A DNA stretch of 64,000 bases, taken from NCBI RefSeq assembly GCF_000813325.1, contig NZ_BBQE01000004.1; one strand, 5' to 3'. The notes beneath the pieces are model-generated. The model was given only the letters and a program-made list of their open reading frames with translations. It ran no database searches and had not been told where the DNA came from. The DNA comes from Sulfurospirillum cavolei. Its GTDB lineage: Bacteria > Campylobacterota > Campylobacteria > Campylobacterales > Sulfurospirillaceae. The position numbers were made by a program, and so were the translations under genes. Of this stretch, positions 1-8,496 are shown in pieces. Every line of letters starts with the position of its first letter. The first letter of the stretch is position 1.

Positions 1-67
1 TTCTCTTTTAATAAAAAGGAGTGTTATCTCTTTCCAATGTGATGATGCCTTTTACTTTCCGCAAGGC

Positions 68-343
68 TTAGATTCTATAAAGCCAGTCACCTTTTTGCTC
101 ATTCCAAAAGGGAAATTGCTCTTGAAATTCATTTTGACTAAAGCGAAAACGAAACTGTTCCGTATAAAGCATAAGAAGCTTATAGGCTTCATGAATCTCT
201 TGAAACTTCTCATTTTCTTTACCCAAAGCGTCGGGATGGTGCTGTTTGCAGAGTTCAATGTAGCGTTCTCTAATCTCCTTTTTGCCCATTCCCGAAATAA
301 TGCCTAAGGTTTCTAAGGCTTTTTGAAAGGTTTCGTAGTGCAT
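68..343 (-). CDS. Small J-domain (DnaJ-like) protein
   Basis: A 91-residue protein that is almost entirely one J domain: helix II is basic, the diagnostic HPD tripeptide lies at about residues 36-38, and a helix III-like segment follows. It lacks the G/F-rich, zinc-finger and C-terminal substrate domains of full DnaJ, so it is probably a specialised co-chaperone that stimulates an Hsp70 for a narrow client set. Its ATG lies 2 nt after the stop of the DsrE-family gene, so the two are co-transcribed, which suggests a shared role, although the client is unknown. Codon usage is A/T-rich like the neighbouring genes. The family call is firm; the specific role is not. Confidence 0.85.
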   Translation of the reverse strand: MHYETFQKALETLGIISGMGKKEIRERYIELCKQHHPDALGKENEKFQEIHEAYKLLMLYTEQFRFRFSQNEFQEQFPFWNEQKGDWLYRI

Positions 344-345
344 GG

Positions 346-699
346 TTAGAGAGTTAAGATTTTATCGGCTTCAATGCTCCACTCGGTGAGCATTCCCATC
401 GTACTTTTGATAGTTTCATCAAAATAGGGTTGGTTTTTATAAATGCCGCAGCGTGTCATACAGGTGCCACAAACACCTAAAGCAACACCATCCATAAAAA
501 GTTCTTTGAGCATAGAGACCAAGTCATAATCGTAAAAATCAGGCTTTTGGGTTGCTTCACGTGCCATATCCACCGCATCACTCATCAAAAAGATTTTTAC
601 TTTTTCACCTTTTACATGTAAAGATTTTGCAAGGCGCAAAACATTGTAGGTTTTATCGCCTCCATCGTAAGGTTGGTTGTTTAAAATAAAAAGTATCAT
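346..699 (-). CDS. DsrE/DsrF-like family protein
   Basis: A 117-residue protein with the single-domain DsrE/YchN fold signature: an N-terminal beta strand, then a GDKTYN helix start, and a conserved Cys region (CGTCMTRCG) near residues 77-85. Members move or bind sulfane sulfur or act as small redox proteins. Three close cysteines fit persulfide handling, but the substrate cannot be read from sequence. It is the first gene of a leftward pair with the J-domain gene and diverges from an ArsR-type regulator, with a palindromic operator between them, so it is probably the regulator's target. Confidence 0.8.
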   Translation of the reverse strand: MILFILNNQPYDGGDKTYNVLRLAKSLHVKGEKVKIFLMSDAVDMAREATQKPDFYDYDLVSMLKELFMDGVALGVCGTCMTRCGIYKNQPYFDETIKSTMGMLTEWSIEADKILTL

Positions 700-717
700 T
701 AACTTCCTTTTATTTTT

Positions 718-739
718 TATTTAGCTATTTTGCTAAATA
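718..739. promoter_or_regulatory. Inverted repeat, probable ArsR-family operator
   Basis: A perfect inverted repeat, TATTTAGC then 6 nt then GCTAAATA, lies between the divergent DsrE gene (start 699) and the arsR-like gene (start 787). Its size and position suit a dimeric winged-helix repressor acting on both promoters. The link to the adjacent ArsR protein is inferred from position. Confidence 0.6.
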
Positions 740-786
740 GCGTTATTATGGTACAATTTTTTAAAATGATTGTCAATGAGGTAAAA

Positions 787-1131
787 ATGACGTTAGAAGA
801 AAAAGCAAAATTTTTTAAAGCCTTAGGAAGTGAAACACGGTTGAAAATTTTTCAAAATATTCTCCATTCCCCTTACGTTTGCGATGTCAATGCAGAGGTT
901 AAAAGTTTAGATTTGATTAAGCAAGCGACGTGTGTTGGAACGATTGCCAAAGAGTTTGATTTTTCATTGCCAACAATTTCTCGTCATCTCAAAGAGCTTA
1001 AAGAGGCACGAGTCATTAAAATGAATAAAGTAAGTAATAAAATTTATGTAGAACCTGATTATGCTTTTCTTAAAGAGATTGCTGAGTGTTTAAATCAAAT
1101 TATTCAGGAGGGACTTCATGCAGGAAAATGA
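787..1131 (+). CDS. ArsR-family winged-helix transcriptional regulator
   Basis: A 114-residue regulator. The stretch FFKALGSETRLKIF near the N-terminus and the recognition-helix region LPTISRHLKELKEARV are typical of ArsR/SmtB repressors. The ATG at 787 is chosen because GAGG sits just upstream; an in-frame start at 730 would run back into the operator palindrome. Two cysteines (near residues 31 and 47) could form a thiol sensor, which would suit a sulfur or metalloid signal given the DsrE neighbour, but they do not match the classic ArsR arsenite motif (CVC) clearly. It overlaps the downstream methyltransferase by 14 nt. Confidence 0.85.
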   Translation: MTLEEKAKFFKALGSETRLKIFQNILHSPYVCDVNAEVKSLDLIKQATCVGTIAKEFDFSLPTISRHLKELKEARVIKMNKVSNKIYVEPDYAFLKEIAECLNQIIQEGLHAGK

Positions 1132-1705
1132 GGATGCTTTTAGTGTATATGCAAACGAGTATGATGCGTGGTTTGATAAACATACTACATTTTATAAAAA
1201 AGAGATAGCTTGTGTCAAAAAACTTATAGGGAGTGCTTTAGGAGGTCTTGATATTGGTGCTGGAAGTGGGCGGTTTAGTTTGAAGCCTGCTATTACATGT
1301 GGGGTTGAACCCTCCTTTCCAATGCGTCTTCTTGCCGAAAAAAGGGGTATACACGTTGTCGACGGTTTTGCAGAAAAGCTTCCCTTTGAAGCTATGCTGT
1401 TTCCTTTTGCTTTGATGATTAATAGCTTGTGTTTTATTCAAAACCCTGAAAAAGCATTGCAAGAGGCTTTTAGAGTTTTACAAAAAAAAGGCTTTTTAGT
1501 GGTGGGTTTTATTGATAAATTATCGGATTTGGGTCAATCCTATGAGACCAGAAAAGAGACAAGTCGTTTTTACCGTAATGCTACGTTTTTTTCTTGTGAA
1601 GAAGTTATGAATTTAGCGTTAAATGCAAGGTTTGATGCGTATCGTGTTGAGCGTGAAGAGACAGATTTTGGAATAGTGTTTTTAAAGTTTTTTAAACCTT
1701 CGTAA
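1118..1705 (+). CDS. Class I SAM-dependent methyltransferase
   Basis: A 195-residue protein with the SAM-binding glycine motif LDIGAGSGRF near residues 44-53, an acidic region after strand 2 and a LPFE-type loop typical of UbiE/Methyltransf_11 enzymes. The substrate is unknown. The start overlaps the arsR-like gene by 14 nt, so the pair is translated as a unit. ArsR plus methyltransferase can mean arsenite or other small-molecule methylation, but the conserved cysteines of ArsM are not evident, so a generic call is safer. A short unassigned stretch follows up to 1845. Confidence 0.8.
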   Translation: MQENEDAFSVYANEYDAWFDKHTTFYKKEIACVKKLIGSALGGLDIGAGSGRFSLKPAITCGVEPSFPMRLLAEKRGIHVVDGFAEKLPFEAMLFPFALMINSLCFIQNPEKALQEAFRVLQKKGFLVVGFIDKLSDLGQSYETRKETSRFYRNATFFSCEEVMNLALNARFDAYRVEREETDFGIVFLKFFKPS

Positions 1706-1845
1706 TATCTTACATGTAAAAAGAATGCGAAAAAGAAGACAAGGTCTATCATCGATTGAAGGCAAAGAATCCATTGCCTATATATTGCACACCCGACTAA
1801 GAAACCTTTTGATACAATGTCGTATTATTTTTTTTGGAGTCTGTA

Positions 1846-2703
1846 ATGAGCAGTATTGTTTTTTTAAACGGAGATTTTTGTAAAGAGGAAGATGCGAAAG
1901 TATCGATTTTTGATCGTGGGTATCTTTTTGGCGACGGTATCTACGAAGTGGTTCCTGTTATTAATGGCAAAGTGATCGACAAAGAGCCTTTTTTTGAGCG
2001 TTTTGACGGGAGTATGCGCAAAATCGGTCTTCAAGCGCCTTATTCGCATGATGAGGTTATGACGATTTTAAATACCTTGATCGCGAAAAACGACGTCGTC
2101 GAAGGCGGAATTTATATGCAAGTTACGCGCGGCGTCGCCCCTAGAGAATTTTATTTTCCCGAGAATACGCCTACGACGTTTACGGCGTTTACCTTTAAAA
2201 AAGAGATCATTCACAACGCGCTCGCCGAAAAAGGGGTAAAAGTTTTAAGCGTTAACGATATTCGTTGGAAACGCCGCGACATCAAATCCATCTCGCTTTT
2301 GGGACAAGTGCTTGCCAAAGAAGAAGTCCACCAAAAAGGCGCTTACGAGGGTTGGATGGTTGAAGACGGTTTTGTCACGGAAGGTACTTCTTCCGCGGCG
2401 TTTATCATTAAAGACGGCGTCATCATCACGAGACCTCTGTCAAACGCTATCTTACCGAGCATTCGTCGCAAACTGTTGATGGAGTACACCAAAGAGAACA
2501 ACATCAAAGTGGAAGAGCGTCTTTTTAGCATCGAAGAAGCCATCCATGCCGATGAAGCTTTTATGGCAAGTGCTACGATCTTCGTTCTTCCGATCATTGA
2601 AATCGACGGAAAACCGATCGGTACGGGAAAACCGGGGCCCATGGTTCAAAAACTACGTGCTATGTACGTACAAGCTGCACTTAAAGAAGCAAGCGAAGCC
2701 TAA
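1846..2703 (+). CDS. dat: D-amino-acid transaminase (PLP fold type IV)
   Basis: A 285-residue class IV aminotransferase that interconverts D-alanine, D-glutamate and their keto acids for peptidoglycan. The N-terminal DRGYLFGDGIYEV motif, the RWKRRDIKSISLL segment carrying the PLP-binding lysine, and the EGTSSAAF loop are all present and of usual family length. ATG 1846 is preceded by GGAG; a TTG 12 nt upstream is in frame but poorly placed. Branched-chain aminotransferase (IlvE) is the main alternative and is disfavoured by length and by RxKRRDIKS. G+C content is visibly higher here than in the genes to the left. Confidence 0.88.
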   Translation: MSSIVFLNGDFCKEEDAKVSIFDRGYLFGDGIYEVVPVINGKVIDKEPFFERFDGSMRKIGLQAPYSHDEVMTILNTLIAKNDVVEGGIYMQVTRGVAPREFYFPENTPTTFTAFTFKKEIIHNALAEKGVKVLSVNDIRWKRRDIKSISLLGQVLAKEEVHQKGAYEGWMVEDGFVTEGTSSAAFIIKDGVIITRPLSNAILPSIRRKLLMEYTKENNIKVEERLFSIEEAIHADEAFMASATIFVLPIIEIDGKPIGTGKPGPMVQKLRAMYVQAALKEASEA

Positions 2704-2715
2704 GCGCATCGTATC

Positions 2716-2742
2716 GGGCGGTGACTCGATCCGCCCTTTTTT
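2716..2742 (+). terminator. Rho-independent terminator after dat
   Basis: GGGCGG pairs with CCGCCC across a 9-nt loop and is followed by six T residues, 13 nt after the dat stop codon. Confidence 0.85.
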
Positions 2743-2766
2743 CACATACAAAGGGATCATACTTCC

Positions 2767-3915
2767 ATGTTAACCTTGGCAAAAAAAATGCAACACCTTG
2801 TCGATCTCATTGTCGTCAAATCGCCCGTAAGCGATAAAGAAGAACGCGTCAGGCTGAACCACTACGTGTGGGTAACGTTTATGATGCTTCCTATCACGCT
2901 GATTGCCGGAGCGTATCATGCCTCCGTACGCAATTACGCCTTGACGTTTTTGATCGTTCTCTTTTCGGCGTACCTCGTCACCACGCTTTTTTTGATTGCC
3001 AAAACCCGTAAAACGTACCTTTTGTACTTTATCTCCAATGTCATTTTTACCGTTTTGATGATTTACCTGCTCTACCATGCCGATTTTGACGCTTCGATGA
3101 TTTTATGGCTCTTTACCTATCCGTTGGGAACGATTTTTTTATTCGGTAATCGTATCGGTTTTATGTGGAGTTGCGTATTGCTTGCGATCGTTATGACCCT
3201 TTTCGTATGGGTTCCGCACGTCGATCACGCGTACGATCTAACGTTTAAAATCCGTTTTTGCTTTTCGTACCTTGCGATCGCATTTATTACCAGCTGGATC
3301 GAATACCACAGGCATCGCTACCAACAAGAGTCCGAAGCCAACCGTGAAGCCCTTTTAGCGGAACAGAGCCTTTTAAAAGAAGAGATTCACAGACGCACGC
3401 TTTTGGAAGAGGAACTGCACTACCTTGCACAAACCGACATGCTGACCAAACTATACAATCGCCGTCACTTTCTCAACTGCGCTCACAAAGAGTTCGTACG
3501 CGCCAAACGTTACGGTCACGATCTGGCATTCGCTCTTTTGGACGTCGACTACTTTAAACACATTAACGATAGCTTAGGGCATCCCGTAGGCGACGTCGTA
3601 CTGCAAACGCTCGGAGAGTATTGCGTTTCTCAGGTTCGCGATACAGATATTGTCGGGCGATTGGGCGGCGAAGAGTTGGCATTTTTACTCTTACATGTCA
3701 ACGAAGAAAAGGCGAAAGAGAAGATGGAGCACTTGCGTATCGCTTTAAGCCGATTGCGTATCACGTACACGCAAGGAATCGAGCCTTTAAACATTACCGC
3801 CAGTATCGGCGTAGCTTCGATTACCTCCGAAGTGCAAAGTTTTGAAGATTTGTATCTGCGTGCCGATAAAAAACTTTACGAAGCCAAAAGTGCCGGACGC
3901 AACTGCGTGCGTTAA
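2767..3915 (+). CDS. Membrane diguanylate cyclase (GGDEF)
   Basis: A 382-residue protein with about six hydrophobic segments in the first 190 residues, a short coiled coil (residues 195-225) and a C-terminal GGDEF domain. The active site reads RLGGEEL, a functional variant of GG[DE]EF, and the upstream DVDYFKHIND segment holds the metal-binding aspartates, so it should make c-di-GMP. No obvious RxxD inhibitory site was confirmed. The ribosome-binding site is weak. Its 3' end overlaps the convergent gene by 4 nt. Confidence 0.9.
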   Translation: MLTLAKKMQHLVDLIVVKSPVSDKEERVRLNHYVWVTFMMLPITLIAGAYHASVRNYALTFLIVLFSAYLVTTLFLIAKTRKTYLLYFISNVIFTVLMIYLLYHADFDASMILWLFTYPLGTIFLFGNRIGFMWSCVLLAIVMTLFVWVPHVDHAYDLTFKIRFCFSYLAIAFITSWIEYHRHRYQQESEANREALLAEQSLLKEEIHRRTLLEEELHYLAQTDMLTKLYNRRHFLNCAHKEFVRAKRYGHDLAFALLDVDYFKHINDSLGHPVGDVVLQTLGEYCVSQVRDTDIVGRLGGEELAFLLLHVNEEKAKEKMEHLRIALSRLRITYTQGIEPLNITASIGVASITSEVQSFEDLYLRADKKLYEAKSAGRNCVR

Positions 3916-4406
3916 GAGGCTTTTTTGAGCTTGGCATTCTCTTTTTTCGTATGTCCGAAACGATCCAAGCCGTAGCGATTGTATCCGTCGACGAAAATTT
4001 TCTGCGACGGATCGAAACTCTCGCCGCAAGCTTCTTTATCGTAAATCACTTCGATACCTCTTTTCCCGTCCTTAACACGTAACATGTACTCTACGCCTTG
4101 AGCGACCATGGAGACTTTGGAAAAGTCGTTGCACTGTCGTTTCAGATCGTCCGGCAAGGTTTTGTATTTGTAAAGTTCGTCAAGAATCTCTTTCGACTGC
4201 GACGTCGTCGCATCGAGCAAAACCCGTTTTCCTTCCACGTCGACATGTTGTACGACGAGCCTTAACTCTTTGTATTTAAACGTTTGCGGGAGATTGGACT
4301 CCATACTTTTTGCCATCACGGACGCAAGAAGTTCAGGCGTTATCTTAAAACCCGACTGGGCACACACAAGCGAAACCAAACATCCTAAAGCCATCCAAAA
4401 GCGCAT
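3912..4406 (-). CDS. Exported protein of unknown function
   Basis: A 164-residue protein with a clear signal peptide (hydrophobic core MALGCLVSLVCA, cleavage probably after residue 16) and a soluble, lysine-rich mature part with two cysteines (in KRQCND and KEACGE) that may form a disulfide. I do not recognise the family. It diverges from the amino acid permease and converges with the diguanylate cyclase. Confidence 0.7.
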   Translation of the reverse strand: MRFWMALGCLVSLVCAQSGFKITPELLASVMAKSMESNLPQTFKYKELRLVVQHVDVEGKRVLLDATTSQSKEILDELYKYKTLPDDLKRQCNDFSKVSMVAQGVEYMLRVKDGKRGIEVIYDKEACGESFDPSQKIFVDGYNRYGLDRFGHTKKENAKLKKAS

Positions 4407-4519
4407 GTCATATCATCCTCAAATAATTTTCGTAATTGTACTTCTTTTTTGAGCAGATGTCAGCCTCCTTTTGCTTCAAAAAAGATACAATATACGCTTT
4501 TAATTGAGAAAGGAACTAC

Positions 4520-5857
4520 ATGCACAAAAACTCTCTGAGTCGAGGTCTCAAAAACAGACACGTTCAGTTGATCGCCTTGGGCGGAGCGATCGGAACGGGA
4601 CTGTTCTTAGGCGTTTCAACCACCGTCCAAATGACCGGTCCGGCGGTTCTTTTAGGCTATGCGTTAGGCGGATTTATCGCGTTTATGATTATGCGACAAC
4701 TCGGCGAAATGATCGTCGAAGAGCCGGTAGCAGGTTCTTTTAGCCACTTTGCACATACCTATTGGCATCACTTTGCCGGTTTTGCTTCGGGCTGGAACTA
4801 CTGGATGCTTTACGTTTTAGTCGGTATGGCGGAACTCACCGCTATCGGAACGTTTATTCATTTTTGGTTACCCAACGTTCCGACATGGGCGTCCGCGGCC
4901 TTCTTTTTCGTCATCATCAACCTCGTCAATCTTGCCAACGTACGTTTTTACGGCGAATTTGAATTTTGGTTTGCCATCATCAAAGTGATCGCGATTATTG
5001 CGATGATCGCTTTTGGTTCATACCTTCTCATCAGCGGCAACGGCGGCGAACAAGCACATTTGAGCAACCTTTGGGCACTTGAGGGCGGTTTTATGCCGCA
5101 CGGATTTTCGGGCTTTGCGATGGCGATGGTGTTTATTATGTTCTCATTCGGCGGGCTCGAACTGATCGGTATCGCAGCAGCCGAAACGGACGATCCGAGC
5201 CGTACGATTCCCCAAGCGACCAATCAGGTCATTTACCGTATTTTAATCTTCTACGTCGGAGCGCTCGTCGTTTTACTTTCGTTAATGCCGTGGATGAAAA
5301 TGACCAAAGAGGTAACGCCTTTTGTGATGGTCTTTCACAGTCTGGATCAAAACTTTGTTGCGCACATTCTCAACGCCATCGTTCTTACCGCCGCACTTTC
5401 GGTCTACAATAGCGGCGTTTACTCCAATTCGCGTATGCTCTACGGTCTTGCCGCACAAGGTAACGCACCCAAACGCTTTATGAAAACCAATCGCGCTGGC
5501 GTGCCGGTCAATGCCGTTTTATTTTCGGCTCTCATTACGGGTCTGTGCGTCGTTTTGAACTACTTTATGCCCGAAGACGCTTTGAATTATCTCATGGCAT
5601 TGGTCGTTTCGGCATTGGTTCTCAATTGGTTTATGATTAGTTACGCGCATCTAAAATTCCGCTTGGCGAAAAATAAAGAGAAAATCGTTCCGAAATTTAA
5701 AGCGTTGTGGTTTCCGTACGGAAATTATCTTTGCCTTGCGTTTTTCATCGGTATTTTAGTCGTGATGTGTTTCATCGACGGTATTCGTACGTCGGTTTTC
5801 CTCATCCCCGTTTGGCTGATCATTCTTGCGTTAGGCTATAAATTTTTACGCAAATAG
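4520..5857 (+). CDS. Amino acid permease (APC superfamily, AAT type)
   Basis: A 445-residue, 12-helix transporter. The N-terminal ALGGAIGTGLFLG segment is the substrate-binding unwound helix of the amino acid transporter family, and the N-terminal RGLKNRHVQL is typical of AroP/PheP/ProY-like H+ symporters. The exact amino acid cannot be told from sequence. AAAGGA precedes the ATG. It lies near dat but is a separate unit ending in the hairpin at 5896. Confidence 0.88.
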   Translation: MHKNSLSRGLKNRHVQLIALGGAIGTGLFLGVSTTVQMTGPAVLLGYALGGFIAFMIMRQLGEMIVEEPVAGSFSHFAHTYWHHFAGFASGWNYWMLYVLVGMAELTAIGTFIHFWLPNVPTWASAAFFFVIINLVNLANVRFYGEFEFWFAIIKVIAIIAMIAFGSYLLISGNGGEQAHLSNLWALEGGFMPHGFSGFAMAMVFIMFSFGGLELIGIAAAETDDPSRTIPQATNQVIYRILIFYVGALVVLLSLMPWMKMTKEVTPFVMVFHSLDQNFVAHILNAIVLTAALSVYNSGVYSNSRMLYGLAAQGNAPKRFMKTNRAGVPVNAVLFSALITGLCVVLNYFMPEDALNYLMALVVSALVLNWFMISYAHLKFRLAKNKEKIVPKFKALWFPYGNYLCLAFFIGILVVMCFIDGIRTSVFLIPVWLIILALGYKFLRK

Positions 5858-5895
5858 TTCTGTTTTTTTCTTACATGTAAAGCCTTAACATGTAA

Positions 5896-5938
5896 CCGAC
5901 CTTGCGCTGCTGTTGACAAGCACGTCAAGGTCGGCTTT
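5896..5938 (+). terminator. Terminator after the amino acid permease
   Basis: CCGACCTTG pairs perfectly with CAAGGTCGG, followed by CTTTTG. The remaining stretch to 6106 holds no recognisable gene. Confidence 0.65.
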
Positions 5939-6106
5939 TGTCTTATCCCAAAGATGAGTGGTTTTAGAAGAACCCTATTTTCAAAGGAAATCGTATGTGT
6001 TCGAAAACGCTTCCTTTTGAGCTTTTACACCGAGTGTTCCACTAATATCTACGACGAATCGCGCCAAAACAGACTATGATGCGTCCATTTCATACAAAGG
6101 TCGTTT

Positions 6107-6997
6107 ATGCCAAAAGAGATCAAAGCGCATTTATTGGTTTTACTCAACACATTTTTAGTCGCAGGCTCATTCATCGCCTCTCAAAAAATTGCGGGGCTCA
6201 TTCACCCTATTTCGCTGACACTGTTGCGTTTTGTTCTTGCGTCCATTTTACTGAGCCCTTTCATTTTTTTCAACTCTACGAAACGAGAAAAATTGACAAA
6301 AACATTTCCTAAAGCGATGATGATTAGCCTGTTTTATTCACTCTATTTCATCGCTTTTTTTAAAGCGTTGGAGATAACAACAGCGCTCAATACTGGCACA
6401 CTTTACACGCTTGTGCCGCTTGTCACCGCCATTTTGTGCATCTTTTTCTTTAAAGAGCGCATCAGCCCTTTTCAATTGCTGATTTATCTTTGTGGCATCA
6501 TGGGAACGGTGACTATCGTTTTTAAGGGAGAACTCTCTTTGTTGCTTCATTTTTCAATCAACAGAGGTGATTTTATCTTTTTGAGTGCCGTACTTTTTAT
6601 GGCTATTTATTCGATTTTGACCAAATTTTTACATCACGAAGAGGATGACGTGCTGGTGTTGGTATTTATGACATTAATAGGCGGCTGTCTTTGGATGTTT
6701 GCGGCATTGATGCTGATGGATATACCGCTTCAATGGGAGCGCATTACAGGCAATGCGCTCTTTGATATGCTTTATCTTGTCATCGGAGCAACGCTTTTGA
6801 CAGTCTATCTCACGCAAAAAGCTTCTATCGTCATCGGTCCTAAAAAAGTGATGGCGTATGTTTACATCAACCCGGCCAGTATAGCTCTTTTACTCTACCT
6901 GATTGAAGGAACCACACTTACATGGGACATTGGCGTAGGTATCGGTGTCTCTGCTGTTTCAACGCTCTTACTACTGAACCATCACTCTAAGCGTTGA
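6107..6997 (+). CDS. EamA/DMT-family transporter
   Basis: A 296-residue inner-membrane protein with ten predicted helices in two repeated five-helix halves, each like the EamA domain (first half ends in the FFKERISPFQ region). Such proteins export metabolites, often amino acids; the substrate is unknown. AAAGG precedes the ATG by 6 nt. The gene and the convergent phzF-like gene share 11 nt at their 3' ends. Base composition is lower in G+C than 1.85-5.9 kb. Confidence 0.85.
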   Translation: MPKEIKAHLLVLLNTFLVAGSFIASQKIAGLIHPISLTLLRFVLASILLSPFIFFNSTKREKLTKTFPKAMMISLFYSLYFIAFFKALEITTALNTGTLYTLVPLVTAILCIFFFKERISPFQLLIYLCGIMGTVTIVFKGELSLLLHFSINRGDFIFLSAVLFMAIYSILTKFLHHEEDDVLVLVFMTLIGGCLWMFAALMLMDIPLQWERITGNALFDMLYLVIGATLLTVYLTQKASIVIGPKKVMAYVYINPASIALLLYLIEGTTLTWDIGVGIGVSAVSTLLLLNHHSKR

Positions 6998-7793
6998 GTG
7001 TTACGGAGCCTTGTAAATACTGAACACACGTACCTGAGACAAAAATACGCTCTTGCGTAACACGACAATAAAGCACGCCCGTACGTTTTGACGCTTGTAG
7101 CGCTACCAGTTCACTTTTTCCTAAACGCTTTGCCCAAAAAGGGGCAAGCCCTGCATGAATCGAGCCTGTAACGGGGTCTTCCACGCCGCCATTGGCTGGC
7201 CAAAAGTAACGTGACGCAAAGTCATACGCCTTGCTTGGAGCGGTCACGACAACATCCAAAGGGGCAAGCGTTTTTAGTTTTTCAAGATCAGGCACGACAT
7301 TTTTAACATCATCCTCATTCGCATACACGGCAAAGTACGCTTGTTGGTTTTGATGAAATTCTAAAGGAGCAATTGAAAGCCCTGTTTGCAATGCTTCTGG
7401 AATAACGCTTAGTTTCTCAGGCACACGGTTGGGAAAGCTCATCTCAATGCGCCCGTTTTCACGCGCATACACTTCAATTTCACCTACTGCTTTGGCAAAA
7501 AATGTGATGCACTCTTTTTCTCCTAGATGATTAAAAATAACATACGAACTCGCCAACGTCGCATGACCGCAAAAGGCTATCTCAGTCAGTGGCGAAAACC
7601 AACGGATTTCATAGACACCTTTATCGTTTTTGACAAAAAAAGCCGTTTCTGAAAGGTTGTTTTCAGAGGCAATGCTTTGCATCAGAGTTTCAGGTAGCCA
7701 ATGCTCAAGCGGCACAACGGCGGCTTGATTGCCTTTAAAAAGTTCGTTTGTGAAGGCATCGATGATGTAGATGGGAAGTTGGGAAAGAATCAT
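6987..7793 (-). CDS. PhzF-family isomerase
   Basis: A 268-residue protein matching the PhzF/diaminopimelate-epimerase-like fold: N-terminal IDAFTNELFKGNQAAVV, the catalytic glutamate in NNLSETAFF (about residue 49), RWFSPLTEIAFCGHATLAS and a C-terminal GGVEDPVTGSIHAGLAPFW. No phenazine genes are nearby, so a housekeeping isomerase of unknown substrate is likely. Confidence 0.88.
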   Translation of the reverse strand: MILSQLPIYIIDAFTNELFKGNQAAVVPLEHWLPETLMQSIASENNLSETAFFVKNDKGVYEIRWFSPLTEIAFCGHATLASSYVIFNHLGEKECITFFAKAVGEIEVYARENGRIEMSFPNRVPEKLSVIPEALQTGLSIAPLEFHQNQQAYFAVYANEDDVKNVVPDLEKLKTLAPLDVVVTAPSKAYDFASRYFWPANGGVEDPVTGSIHAGLAPFWAKRLGKSELVALQASKRTGVLYCRVTQERIFVSGTCVQYLQGSVTLNA

Positions 7794-7904
7794 TATTTAA
7801 ACCTTTTGCTTGAAATGAAAAATATACTAATGTAGTTGTTAGATTAAGATTTGATTTTTTATATCTGACATCCTCTTGGTATAATTTTATAACCTTACTT
7901 ATTC

Positions 7905-8174
7905 TTATTCAAATAACTCCGAATGCGAGCCAAGCCGAATGAGATTGAGCATTTGTTCATCAAGAAAATAAATTACAAGCAAATCACCACTAACATGAAA
8001 CTCTCTAAACCCTGACCAATTACCCTCAAGGCAATGGTCTAAAGCTTCAGGAGGTAAAGATTCACTTTGCAGAAGTTTTGCCACATAAACGACAAATTTA
8101 GCAAAATGCTTTTCACTCATTTTTACATGTAAAAAATCTTTGCTAAACTGCTTATGCCTCTTAATGCTGAGCAC
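7905..8174 (-). CDS. YafQ-type mRNA interferase toxin
   Basis: An 89-residue RelE-superfamily toxin. KQFSKDF near the start, the HCLEGNWSGFREFHV block (with the catalytic-region H and the core strand), LLVIYF and the C-terminal RLGSHSELF all match YafQ, which cuts mRNA on the ribosome. The gene overlaps its antitoxin by 14 nt, the usual arrangement for translational coupling. Confidence 0.88.
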   Translation of the reverse strand: MLSIKRHKQFSKDFLHVKMSEKHFAKFVVYVAKLLQSESLPPEALDHCLEGNWSGFREFHVSGDLLVIYFLDEQMLNLIRLGSHSELFE

Positions 8175-8436
8175 TTTTTTGACTTTCGCGCTCTGTTTTC
8201 AACGTTTCAAGTGTGACGGTTTCCATATTGATACCTAAACGTGCTTCATTCATCGCTTTTGCCGTTGTTTCATTAGGAATTTTAAGTTCAAAAGGAATGC
8301 CGTTTTCGCTTTTGACTTTGGCTAAAAACATATTGATTGCTTGAGAAGTCGAAATGCCTAATTGTTTAAAAATAGCCTCTGCTGACTGCTTCAATTCAGC
8401 GTCGCATCTGGCTCTAATGGTTGCTTCGAGTGCCAT
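8161..8436 (-). CDS. DinJ/RelB-family antitoxin
   Basis: A 91-residue protein with an N-terminal ribbon-helix-helix domain (TIRARCDAELKQSAEAIFKQLGI then SQAINMFL, typical of DinJ) and a charged C-terminal toxin-binding tail. It neutralises the YafQ-type toxin and should repress the pair by binding the palindrome at 8459-8496 just upstream. Confidence 0.88.
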   Translation of the reverse strand: MALEATIRARCDAELKQSAEAIFKQLGISTSQAINMFLAKVKSENGIPFELKIPNETTAKAMNEARLGINMETVTLETLKTERESQKSAQH

Positions 8437-8458
8437 TTTTGCTCCTTATTTTCTATTG

Positions 8459-8496
8459 TAGCACTATTGTAGCACAATAGTGCTACAATAGTGCTA
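8459..8496. promoter_or_regulatory. Long palindromic operator of the dinJ-yafQ pair
   Basis: Two perfectly complementary 17-nt arms (TAGCACTATTGTAGCAC and GTGCTACAATAGTGCTA) flank a 4-nt centre AATA. Each arm itself contains two TAGCAC-like units, giving a cluster of half-sites for a ribbon-helix-helix repressor. It begins 23 nt upstream of the antitoxin start and its right end includes the stop codon of the next gene (8494). Confidence 0.75.

Noticed and set aside
1118..1705. Arsenite methyltransferase
   Set aside because: ArsR neighbour is suggestive, but the conserved ArsM cysteines are not visible and the protein is short.
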